This document shows positions 9,803 to 18,121 of a stretch of DNA of 41,633 nt, one piece after another. The DNA is from Bacteroidales bacterium. GTDB taxonomy: Bacteria; Bacteroidota; Bacteroidia; Bacteroidales; JAADJA01. Position 1 is the stretch's first letter. Each line of letters begins with the position of its first letter. The stretch is taken from contig JAIOZL010000042.1 of assembly GCA_021740645.1 (NCBI GenBank), positions 1-41,633 on the forward strand, read 5' to 3'. The position numbers and the translations under genes were made by a program. The notes under the pieces were generated by a model. The model made no database searches. It was not told the DNA's origin and saw only the letters and a list, made by a program, of their open reading frames with translations.

Positions 9803-11545
9803 GTGGAAAAAGTTAAGAAAGACATAAAACGGAGCAATATTGCCCAGCTACTGATGGGAGTTGTAATTATTATCCTCATCAACATCATTGGTTCATTTCT
9901 GTTTACCCGTATTGATTTAACAGCCGAAAAAAGATATACCCTTTCTGAACAAACCATAAAAATGCTAAAAGGTCTGGATGACAATGTTTACTTTCAGGTT
10001 TACCTCGATGGTGATTTTCCCGCAGGCTTTAAAAGGTTACAGCGTGAAACACGCGAAATGCTGGATCAGTTCAGGGCATATTCTGATAATATCCAGTATG
10101 AATTTATCAATCCTTCAGAAAGTGGCGATGAGAGGGAACGAAATTCAGTCTACCAACGACTGGTTGAAAGAGGGCTCAACCCCACTGATTTGCAGGTAAA
10201 AACCAATGATGGATCGAGCCAGCAAATAATTTTTCCGGGAGCCATTGTATCTTTTAGAAATACTGAAATGCCCATAGAGTTGCTGGTAGCACAAATGGGC
10301 CTGCCGCCTGAAGAAGTGCTGAATAACTCTATCCAGAACCTTGAATTTAATATTGCAAGTACCATCCAAAAGTTAAGTGTGACCAATAAACCAAAAGTTG
10401 CTTTTATTGAGGGGCACGGTGAATTAAGCCTCCTCGAAACGGCTGATATTATAAGGGCACTGCAGGATTATTATGCTGTTGAACGGATTAAAATCAATGG
10501 CAAACTCAATAGCCTCACTAACCGGGAAGATGTGGAGGGTATTATTGCAGTAAGAAATAAATTCGATGCCATCATTATTGCTAAACCCGATTCAGTTTTT
10601 AATGAAAAGGATAAATTTATAATCGACCAGTTTATTATGCGCGGCGGCAAGGTATTGTGGTTGATCGACCCTGTATTTGCAAGCATGGATAGTATACAAT
10701 TTTCTGATAATACTGTGGGTATTATTAATGAGCTTAACCTTGATGATCAGCTGTTTAAGTATGGTGTAAGACTAAATACTAATTTGGTGATGGATCTGAA
10801 TGCATTACCCATTCCCCTTAAAACAGGTGAAGTAGGAGGTGCCCCACAAATAGATTTTTTCCCCTGGTACTATTTCCCGGTACTAAACCCCAAAAGTGAA
10901 CACCCTATCGTTAAAAACCTCAATGCCATAAAAACAGAATTCATAAGCAGTATCGATACCATTAAAACACCCACTATAAAAAAAGTGATATTGTTAACTT
11001 CTTCAAAATATGCAAGGGTTAAAAATACTCCTGTATTTATTAGCCTTGAAATTTTGCAACAAGAGCCCGACAAAAGGCTATTTAATATGCCAGATATTCC
11101 TGTTGCAGTTTTGCTTGAAGGGAGTTTTGAATCTTCTTTTACTAATCGTGTTCCTCCTGAAATACGCGAAAGCGAAGAGATCAGTTTTGTAGAGAATGGA
11201 AGAAATACAAAAATGATTGTAGTAGCTGATGGCGATATCATTAAAAACCAGGTGAGGATGTCTGAAGGTCGGGAAATCCCATATCCACTGGGTTATGATC
11301 GGTATACCGGCCAAACTTTTGGAAACAGGGAATTTATTCTGAATGCCATGAATTACCTTGTGGATGATGAGGGATTGATCAGCATACGGTCAAGGGAATT
11401 AAAACTTCGCATGCTCGACCGGACAAAAATTGCCGAACACAGGGTATTGTGGCAAATCCTAAATACCATACTTCCGGTTGTATTATTATTTATAATTGGT
11501 GTTATTCTAACCATAAAACGCAGAAGAAAATATCTCAGAAATTAA
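9803..11545 (+). CDS. gldG: gliding-associated ABC transporter auxiliary protein GldG
   Basis: Partner of GldF. The 580-aa protein has a transmembrane helix near residues 13-33, a large extracytoplasmic domain (about 40-545) and a second helix near 553-572 before a basic tail. The segment after the first helix (RIDLTAEKRYTLSEQT) is the hallmark of this ABC auxiliary domain family. The start is a GTG at 9803; the next Met lies inside the first membrane helix, so GTG is the only sensible choice. It lies 21 bp after gldF and 4 bp before the DUF4340 gene, in one operon. Confidence 0.9.
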   Translation: MEKVKKDIKRSNIAQLLMGVVIIILINIIGSFLFTRIDLTAEKRYTLSEQTIKMLKGLDDNVYFQVYLDGDFPAGFKRLQRETREMLDQFRAYSDNIQYEFINPSESGDERERNSVYQRLVERGLNPTDLQVKTNDGSSQQIIFPGAIVSFRNTEMPIELLVAQMGLPPEEVLNNSIQNLEFNIASTIQKLSVTNKPKVAFIEGHGELSLLETADIIRALQDYYAVERIKINGKLNSLTNREDVEGIIAVRNKFDAIIIAKPDSVFNEKDKFIIDQFIMRGGKVLWLIDPVFASMDSIQFSDNTVGIINELNLDDQLFKYGVRLNTNLVMDLNALPIPLKTGEVGGAPQIDFFPWYYFPVLNPKSEHPIVKNLNAIKTEFISSIDTIKTPTIKKVILLTSSKYARVKNTPVFISLEILQQEPDKRLFNMPDIPVAVLLEGSFESSFTNRVPPEIRESEEISFVENGRNTKMIVVADGDIIKNQVRMSEGREIPYPLGYDRYTGQTFGNREFILNAMNYLVDDEGLISIRSRELKLRMLDRTKIAEHRVLWQILNTILPVVLLFIIGVILTIKRRRKYLRN

Positions 11546-11549
11546 AAAG

Positions 11550-12602
11550 ATGAAGCAAAACAGACTGATTATAATTATCACCTTCGTGCTTGTAATTATT
11601 GCCGCCTTTCTTTATTGGGGAAAAAGCAGTGGTACCTTTGATCATAAAGAAAAGGAATTTGCCGTAAAGGATACGGCCAGCATCACTAAAATATTCCTGG
11701 CTGATAAAAATAACAAAACCATCTTACTCGAACGGAAACCTTTAAATGGGTGGGAATTAAATAAGACCTATAAAGCCCGGCAATCAGGTATCAATATCCT
11801 TCTTGAAACCATAAAATACCTCGTGCCAAAATACCCGGTTCCCCAAAAAGCTCATGACAATATTGTTGCTCAACTGGCAGCCCAATCCATTAAAGTAGAG
11901 ATTTATCAAAATGTTTACCGCATCAATTTGTTTGATAAAATTAAATTATTCCAGCATGAGAAGCTCACGAAAGTCTATTATATCGGAGGGGCTACTCCCG
12001 ACAACATGGGAACCTTTGCATTAAATGAGGGCGCAAAAGTTCCATTTGTGGTTCACCTGCTTGGTTTCAGAGGATTTGTTGCGCCAAGGTACTCAACTTT
12101 AGAGAAAGAATGGCGCGACCATACAATTTTTAAAACAAAGCTGTATGATATCCAATCTGTAACTATGGAAGTTCCGGGGGAACCTGAGAATTCTTTCAGG
12201 GTGGAGAGTCAGGCTGACAATTTTGTTTTGTATCGTTTGAATGATAATCAAAAGATTGAAGGTTACGACACCCTTAAAATGCTCAATTTTTTGACCTCCT
12301 TTAGCGATATACGGTATGAAGCCTTACTCGACATGGTTAGCCAGGAAAGAAAAGACTCCATCATCCATTCTGTACCGAAAAATATTATCACCCTGGTAGA
12401 TGTAAATGGAAATTCCTCAGCCATTAAAACTTTTTATAAACCAAATGATGATCGGGCTTTTGATATGGAAGGGAATTTTTATACCTATGATATCGATCGT
12501 TTGTATGCTTTGGTTAATGATGAAAAGGATTTTGTACTGATACAATATTATGTATTTGACAAAATTTTAAGGCCTTTGTCTTATTTTATTCCTGAAGAAT
12601 AG
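11550..12602 (+). CDS. DUF4340 family membrane-anchored protein
   Basis: A 350-aa protein with one N-terminal membrane helix (about 4-23) and an extracytoplasmic remainder. It resembles DUF4340 proteins, which often sit directly behind gldG-type auxiliary genes. The domain begins with IFLADKNNKTILLERK and WELNKTYKARQ, a pattern repeated in divergent form later in the chain. It starts 4 bp after the gldG stop and ends the operon, convergent with priA. Context suggests an accessory to the GldFG transporter. Function is not established. Confidence 0.8.
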   Translation: MKQNRLIIIITFVLVIIAAFLYWGKSSGTFDHKEKEFAVKDTASITKIFLADKNNKTILLERKPLNGWELNKTYKARQSGINILLETIKYLVPKYPVPQKAHDNIVAQLAAQSIKVEIYQNVYRINLFDKIKLFQHEKLTKVYYIGGATPDNMGTFALNEGAKVPFVVHLLGFRGFVAPRYSTLEKEWRDHTIFKTKLYDIQSVTMEVPGEPENSFRVESQADNFVLYRLNDNQKIEGYDTLKMLNFLTSFSDIRYEALLDMVSQERKDSIIHSVPKNIITLVDVNGNSSAIKTFYKPNDDRAFDMEGNFYTYDIDRLYALVNDEKDFVLIQYYVFDKILRPLSYFIPEE

Positions 12603-12661
12603 CGCTGGTAAACTTATACTTCCAGGCTTCTCCAAGGTTTTTTTAACTTGAGTTAAATTCT

Positions 12662-15148
12662 CTATACCGGATCCACATCAATCACTGCCCTAATATTTCG
12701 GTAGATCGCCTGGCTGTGGAATTTGTCAATTAAATCTGCTATTGACTTTTTATTGTTCAATAATTGGTCATCACGTTCAAGCTTGATAAGGATACGTTTG
12801 ATGTATAGATTTTTAATCTTGGCTATCAGGGGGTATTCGGGGCCAAGAATTCGGTTTCCAAATTGATCGCGGAGAATAATGGCTAGTTCCCTGGCGCCTT
12901 CATTCAATAAACGGGCATCTTTGTGCTTCAGGCTTACGTAAACCAATCGGTAAAAAGGGGGATAATTAAAATTCCGGCGTTCCAGTATCTGGCTGCTATA
13001 CATCGATTGGTAGTCATTGGCTATTACATCTCTGATCACTGAATGATAAGGATTATAAGCCTGGATGATCACTTTTCCTCTTTTGTTTTTTCGTCCGGCT
13101 CTGCCACTTACCTGTGCCATTAACTGGTAACTCCTTTCATACGACCTGAAATCCGGGAAACAGATCATACTGTCAGCATTCATTATCCCTACAATACTTA
13201 CATTATCAAAGTCGAGACCCTTGGTCACCATTTGGGTTCCTACCAAAATATCTATTCTTCTGTTTTCAAAATCATTAATAATATGCTGATAGGCAAACTT
13301 AGATCGGGTGGTATCCAGATCCATCCGTTTTATCCTGGCATCGGGATAGAGAATTGCCAAATCGTCTTCAAGTTTTTCAGTGCCAAAACCTTTCATCTTC
13401 AGATGGGTGCCGCCACATGCATCACAACGTTCGGGCACTCTGCGTGAATAGCCGCAATAATGACACTTTAACTGATTGTTGTGTTTGTGGTAAATAAGCG
13501 TCACATCGCAGTTTTTGCATTCCGGCATCCAGTTGCAGGTGTCGCATTCAAGCCTTAGGGAATATCCCCGACGATTTTGGAATAAAATAACCTGTTCTTT
13601 ATTTTCAAGAGCTTCATTGATGTGGTCTATTAAAAATCCTGAGAAGTGCGACCGCATAGTTTTTTCGCGGGTTTCCCGTTTAATATCGGCAACCAATATT
13701 TCAGGCATCTGCACATCTCCGAAACGGGAATTTAATTCCACCAAAGTATATTTGCTGGTTTTTGCATTAAAATAACTTTCCATCGAAGGGGTGGCACTGC
13801 CCAGTACCACGTTGGCATTATGCATGCTGGCTAAGTAGATGGCTCCGTCACGCGCATGGTAACGGGGAGCAGGATCATATTGTTTGTAAGAGTAATCGTG
13901 CTCCTCATCCACGATGATCAGGCCAAGTTTCGAAAAAGGTAAAAATAAAGCAGACCGGGGTCCGAGAATGATCTGATATTTCGATGAAGTGACTGATTCG
14001 GATAACACATGCTGCCATATTTCTAGGCGCTCATTCTGATTATACTTCGAATGATACACCCCAACTTTTTCTCCGAAATACTTTCTTAAACGATTGATGA
14101 TCTGTGTGGTTAAAGCAATTTCAGGAAGAAGATATAACACCTGTTTACCCAGGCTGATAGCTTTTTCGATGAGCTTGATGTAAATTTCAGTTTTCCCGCT
14201 TGAAGTAACCCCATGAAACAAAACTACCTTTTTGTCGGATAAACCGGTATTAATTTGGGAGAGGGCGTTCAATTGATCAGGTGAAAGTTCTATGTTTTCA
14301 ACTTCATCTGTAGCTTCAGCCCCCTCAAGACGAGAGACTTCAGTTTGGTAAGTTTCTAACACCCCTTTTTTAACCAGGCTTGAAATGGCAGCTGTAGGAC
14401 TTTTAACTTTTGATGAAATAGCAGCTTGTTTTACTGGCTTTTCACTGCCCTGTCCAAAACCTGATAGGCTGATATATGCCATCAACACTTCCACCTGCCG
14501 AAAAGCCCTTTTTTCCAGTTCCGTAAAAAGAGGTTGCAGTTGATCATCATTCTTATAATCCCGGCTAAGCCGGATATAGGTTTCAGTTTTTGGTTTATAC
14601 CTGTCTTTTATTTCTTCCTCAAGAGATACCACACCTTTTTCATACAAGCTTTTAATTATCGGTATCACCTTTTTTTGCTCAACAATGTTTTCGATCTCGG
14701 TAAGTGTAAGTTTTTGCTGAATATCGAGAGCTTCAACGATCAGAAATTCTTTTTCGGGTAAAATATCTACATTCCCATCAAAATCAGGGTTTAATCGAAT
14801 TTGAGTTTCACTTGCCAGTTTTAGTGCAGACGGGATGGCTGCATTCATTACCTCACCAATTTCACTCATATAATAGGAGGATATCCACTTCCAGAAAGTG
14901 AACTGAATTTCATTCATTACTGGTGCAGCATCTATTACAGAGAGGATATATTTTACCTGGAAATTTTTTGGGGGTGTGGAATGGATATTCACAACAATGG
15001 CCGTATACACTTTCTTTTTCCCAAACTGCACTACCACCCTTTTCCATTTTTCGACCGATGGATTAAGGTCATATGGAACGCGGTAAGTGAAGGTTCCGGC
15101 AACGGGTAAGGGTAATAAAACATCAACAAAAAGAGTGGTCCGATCCAT
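12662..15148 (-). CDS. priA: primosomal replication-restart helicase PriA
   Basis: Superfamily 2 DNA helicase that recognises stalled forks and reloads the replisome. The 828-aa protein has an N-terminal DNA-binding region, Walker A GVTSSGKT at 313-320 and a DEEH box at 414-417. The zinc domain has eight cysteines (535, 538, 544, 547, 562, 565, 575, 578) inserted between the helicase lobes, and the motif V/VI regions GTQMVTKGLDFDNV and QVSGRAGR are present. All key elements are intact. The -7 promoter element ends 4 nt before the ATG, so the mRNA may be leaderless. Confidence 0.97.
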   Translation of the reverse strand: MDRTTLFVDVLLPLPVAGTFTYRVPYDLNPSVEKWKRVVVQFGKKKVYTAIVVNIHSTPPKNFQVKYILSVIDAAPVMNEIQFTFWKWISSYYMSEIGEVMNAAIPSALKLASETQIRLNPDFDGNVDILPEKEFLIVEALDIQQKLTLTEIENIVEQKKVIPIIKSLYEKGVVSLEEEIKDRYKPKTETYIRLSRDYKNDDQLQPLFTELEKRAFRQVEVLMAYISLSGFGQGSEKPVKQAAISSKVKSPTAAISSLVKKGVLETYQTEVSRLEGAEATDEVENIELSPDQLNALSQINTGLSDKKVVLFHGVTSSGKTEIYIKLIEKAISLGKQVLYLLPEIALTTQIINRLRKYFGEKVGVYHSKYNQNERLEIWQHVLSESVTSSKYQIILGPRSALFLPFSKLGLIIVDEEHDYSYKQYDPAPRYHARDGAIYLASMHNANVVLGSATPSMESYFNAKTSKYTLVELNSRFGDVQMPEILVADIKRETREKTMRSHFSGFLIDHINEALENKEQVILFQNRRGYSLRLECDTCNWMPECKNCDVTLIYHKHNNQLKCHYCGYSRRVPERCDACGGTHLKMKGFGTEKLEDDLAILYPDARIKRMDLDTTRSKFAYQHIINDFENRRIDILVGTQMVTKGLDFDNVSIVGIMNADSMICFPDFRSYERSYQLMAQVSGRAGRKNKRGKVIIQAYNPYHSVIRDVIANDYQSMYSSQILERRNFNYPPFYRLVYVSLKHKDARLLNEGARELAIILRDQFGNRILGPEYPLIAKIKNLYIKRILIKLERDDQLLNNKKSIADLIDKFHSQAIYRNIRAVIDVDPV

Positions 15149-15152
15149 TTAA

Positions 15153-15160
15153 CAAATGTA
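15153..15160 (-). promoter_or_regulatory. -7 element of priA, abutting the start codon
   Basis: The minus strand reads TACATTTG, a perfect TAnnTTTG. Its last base is 4 nt before the ATG at 15148, so transcription should begin at or next to the start codon. Confidence 0.55.
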
Positions 15161-15245
15161 AATCATATCCTCGAAAAAATAAAAGAAAGTAATACATTGT
15201 CCCCGGTTGTTTACAAAATTGCGGCAGGAAATTTATATGCAATAG

Positions 15246-16226
15246 CTAGGAGGACAATATTTTCGCCATTTTCAACATTTCACCCCTGACTATTTTATAC
15301 TGTTTGATGGCTTTTTCGAACGGAATATACACTACATCTTTATTAACTATCCCTATCATTTCTCCCTTACGGCCACCCAGAAGGGCAATTACTGCCTCAT
15401 ATCCCATAGTGCTTGCAAGTATTCTGTCGAATGATGAAGGCGACCCCCCACGCTGAATATGCCCAAGCACAGTTACACGAGTATCATAATGCTGATATTT
15501 TTCCTTGACTTTGGCAGCCACTTCAAATGCTCCACCCGCATCATCTCCTTCAGCTACGATGATAATTCCAGAATGTACATTTGCCTTTTGCTGATTTTCC
15601 AGAGTTTCAATCAGGTCGTCGATATAAGTATGCGTTTCGGGGATAAGGATTTCAGCAGCACCTCCTGCAATACCGCTTCTAAGCGCAATAAAGCCTGCAT
15701 CGCGACCCATCACTTCAATAAAGAATAAACGGTCATGAGAGGTTGCTGTATCCCGTATCTTGTCAACAGCCTCCATTACTGTATTTAATGCGGTATCAAA
15801 ACCGATGGTCATGTCAGTCCCGTAAAGATCGTTATCAATGGTTCCGGGAGCACCCATTATCGGAATATCAAATTCATTCATAAATACGCTTGCTCCCGTA
15901 AAAGTTCCATTACCTCCTATTACTACCAGAGCATCAATGCCATGTTTTTTCAGGTTTTCATAAGCTTTTTTTCTTCCTTCTGCTTCCATGAATTCCATGC
16001 TTCTGGCCGATTTAAGGATGGTACCACCACGGTGTAAAATATGAGATACCGAATCTCTGTGCATGGGCATAAAATCGTCATGGATCAATCCATTATAGCC
16101 TGATTTGATTCCATAAACTTTTAATCCATTATAAAGTCCGGTTCTGACCACGGCTCGTATGCAGGCATTCATTCCGGGAGAATCTCCCCCTGAGGTTAAG
16201 ACACCAATTTTTTTTATCTTTTTCAT
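15246..16226 (-). CDS. pfkA: 6-phosphofructokinase, ATP-type
   Basis: Phosphorylates fructose-6-phosphate to fructose-1,6-bisphosphate, the committing step of glycolysis. At 326 aa it has the typical bacterial PfkA length. The ATP site LTSGGDSPGMN, the catalytic GTIDNDLYGTD and the substrate-binding EVMGRDAG are intact. The GGDGS/T block that separates ATP from PPi enzymes reads GGNGT: the Gly typical of ATP-dependent enzymes is kept, but the preceding Asp (E. coli Asp103, Mg-ATP contact) is Asn106 (codon at 15909-15911). It lies 11 bp after the rlmL-like gene and is probably cotranscribed with it. Confidence 0.93.
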   Translation of the reverse strand: MKKIKKIGVLTSGGDSPGMNACIRAVVRTGLYNGLKVYGIKSGYNGLIHDDFMPMHRDSVSHILHRGGTILKSARSMEFMEAEGRKKAYENLKKHGIDALVVIGGNGTFTGASVFMNEFDIPIMGAPGTIDNDLYGTDMTIGFDTALNTVMEAVDKIRDTATSHDRLFFIEVMGRDAGFIALRSGIAGGAAEILIPETHTYIDDLIETLENQQKANVHSGIIIVAEGDDAGGAFEVAAKVKEKYQHYDTRVTVLGHIQRGGSPSSFDRILASTMGYEAVIALLGGRKGEMIGIVNKDVVYIPFEKAIKQYKIVRGEMLKMAKILSS

Positions 16227-16237
16227 TCTAATAAAGT

Positions 16238-17563
16238 TTATTTTTTGGTTGGTCTGCTATTGCCAGGCCTTCTTTTTGGCCCCCTGGTATTGCTTCCATG
16301 CGATTTTTGGTTTCTGTCGGAATAGCGGGCTTGTGTATTTCTTTGCGATCTGAATTCTTTTTTTTGCGCAGGTGAAGAGGTTTGATTCTCTTTTGTCCGG
16401 TAGGGCCGTTCTTCCTTTCTGCTGCCCTCATACATATCAAATCCAACATAGCTGCACTCAAGAGGCCCATTAAACAGTTTGTACTTATCCGAAGGCTTTA
16501 AACCTATATGCTTAATGGCATCCATGTGTGAACTGATGATCCAGGCGGAATAACCCTTAAAATTTTGTTTTAAGGCATCCCCGATTTCCCTGTATAAATT
16601 GGAAATATCCGACATCTTTATTCTTTCTCCATAGGGAGGATTGGTAACCATTACACCAGGTGAAGGCGGTGGAATTACATCCTTCACAAATTCGGGGTGC
16701 AGTTCAATGTTTTCTTCTAAACCAGCGGCTTTAATATTATCACGTGCCACTTGTAATATTCTTCCCGACCAGTCTGAGCCAATGATCTTTATTTTATTTT
16801 CCCGAATATTATCAAAAGCCTCATTTTTTATTTGCTGCCATATCTCCGGGTCAAAATCTTTCCAGCTTTCAAAAGCAAATTTCTCAATAAACTTTCCGGC
16901 TGGAATATTCAGGGCGATCATGGCCGCTTCGATTGGAAGGGTACCTGAACCGCACATGGGGTCAATAAAATTACTTTTTCCTTTCCATCCGCTTAACAAG
17001 ATCATCCCGGCAGCCAATACTTCATTTAAGGGTGCCGGGCCGGTGCCTTGTCGATAACCACGTTTATGAAGGGATTCACCTGAACTATCAAGGGATACTG
17101 TACAATTATTTTTAAAAATCCTTACATTGATCCTTAAATCTGCATTGTCTTTATCAACACTGGGCCGTTTACCAGTGGCCTCCCTGAAACGATCTACAAT
17201 AGCGTCCTTACTTTTCAACGCAAGGTATTTTGAATGTGTAATATTTGAAAAACTTGTCAGGCCATCTACCGAAAAAGTAGAATGAATATCCAGGTAGTCT
17301 TCCCATTGGATATTTTTTACCTCTTTATATAATTTATCTTCATTTTCAGCAAAAAAAGAAGCTACAGGTTTTATGATCCTCAGGGCTGCTCTGCAAAGGT
17401 AATTCGCTTTGTAAAGCAAACTTTTGTCCCCGGTGAACTCAACGGCCCGTTGCATTACCTTGATGTGTTGTCCTCCAAGTACCCTGATTTCTTCGGCAAG
17501 TACTTTTTCAAGCCCGGCAAAAGTTTTTGCAATTATCCTGTAGTCGATTTGCTGTTCACTCAT
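16238..17563 (-). CDS. THUMP-domain rRNA methyltransferase (RlmL-type, class I SAM)
   Basis: Probably methylates a guanine N2 in 23S rRNA. The 441-aa protein has an N-terminal THUMP-containing region (about 1-160) and a UPF0020 methyltransferase domain (about 165-375). The latter has the SAM-binding region FIDPMCGSGTLPIEAAM and the N2-guanine/adenine methylation motif TNPPYGERI. E. coli RlmL is fused to RlmK; this protein has only the RlmL half, as in many phyla. The last 60 or so residues form a Lys/Arg/Ser/Asn-rich tail (RKEERPY through GPKRRPGNSRPTKK) that looks disordered and RNA-binding. Substrate position is inferred from family only. Confidence 0.88.
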   Translation of the reverse strand: MSEQQIDYRIIAKTFAGLEKVLAEEIRVLGGQHIKVMQRAVEFTGDKSLLYKANYLCRAALRIIKPVASFFAENEDKLYKEVKNIQWEDYLDIHSTFSVDGLTSFSNITHSKYLALKSKDAIVDRFREATGKRPSVDKDNADLRINVRIFKNNCTVSLDSSGESLHKRGYRQGTGPAPLNEVLAAGMILLSGWKGKSNFIDPMCGSGTLPIEAAMIALNIPAGKFIEKFAFESWKDFDPEIWQQIKNEAFDNIRENKIKIIGSDWSGRILQVARDNIKAAGLEENIELHPEFVKDVIPPPSPGVMVTNPPYGERIKMSDISNLYREIGDALKQNFKGYSAWIISSHMDAIKHIGLKPSDKYKLFNGPLECSYVGFDMYEGSRKEERPYRTKENQTSSPAQKKEFRSQRNTQARYSDRNQKSHGSNTRGPKRRPGNSRPTKK

Positions 17564-17580
17564 TCTTAATAATATTAATG

Positions 17581-17588
17581 CAAAAGTA
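17581..17588 (-). promoter_or_regulatory. -7 element of the rlmL-like/pfkA operon
   Basis: The minus strand reads TACTTTTG, a perfect TAnnTTTG, 17 nt before the ATG at 17563. It faces away from the mazG-like promoter, with only 27 bp between the two elements. Confidence 0.55.
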
Positions 17589-17615
17589 GAACAATTTAAA
17601 TCAGCAGATTTTGCA

Positions 17616-17623
17616 TATTTTTG
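17616..17623 (+). promoter_or_regulatory. -7 element of the mazG-like gene
   Basis: TATTTTTG, a perfect TAnnTTTG, 22 nt before the ATG at 17646. Confidence 0.5.
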
Positions 17624-17645
17624 AACTTAATCAAATATTAAGGTT

Positions 17646-17975
17646 ATGACAATAAAAGAAGCTCAGCTTTCAGTGGATAATTGGATAAAAACGACAGGGA
17701 TAAGATATTTCAGTGAACTGACTAATATGGCTATCCTTGCAGAGGAAGTGGGGGAAGTAGCGCGCATCATGGCGAGGAAATACGGCGACCAGTCTTTCAA
17801 AAATGCCGAAGATGAGGTGGATCTGGCTGATGAATTTGCTGATGTGCTTTGGGTATTGATTTGTCTGGCCAACCAAACGGGGGTGGATTTAACGGCTGCT
17901 TTGGAAAAAAATATTCAAAAAAAGACAAATAGGGATGCAGAACGGCATAAAAACAATAAAAAGTTGTATGAATAG
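17646..17975 (+). CDS. MazG-like nucleotide pyrophosphohydrolase
   Basis: Small all-alpha NTP pyrophosphatase, likely hydrolysing a non-canonical or damaged (d)NTP to NMP plus PPi. The 109-aa protein carries the metal-binding signature of the family: E33-E34-x2-E37 in LAEEVGEV and E63-x2-D66 in DEFADVLW. It is a single-domain form, unlike the two-domain E. coli MazG. No toxin gene is nearby, so there is no reason to link it to a toxin-antitoxin pair. It is transcribed alone, divergent from the rlmL-like gene. Confidence 0.87.
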   Translation: MTIKEAQLSVDNWIKTTGIRYFSELTNMAILAEEVGEVARIMARKYGDQSFKNAEDEVDLADEFADVLWVLICLANQTGVDLTAALEKNIQKKTNRDAERHKNNKKLYE

Positions 17976-18121
17976 GTGTCCTTATGTGTACATTCGGTGT
18001 TCATTTTTTTAAGTATAAAATGGCTCCTGTTTTTTGCTTTATGAAGCAAATCCTTAGAAATCAAACAAATGTTAATTCTAGTATAATTTTTGAGTAATTA
18101 ATTGACTTTCAAATCTAATTT

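Noticed and set aside
12642..12657. Inverted repeat TTTAACT-TG-AGTTAAA between DUF4340 and priA as a terminator
   Set aside because: Only a 7-bp AT-rich stem with a 2-nt loop; too weak to call.
17646..17975. MazG-like gene as part of a toxin-antitoxin module
   Set aside because: No toxin partner on either side; it is a stand-alone pyrophosphohydrolase.
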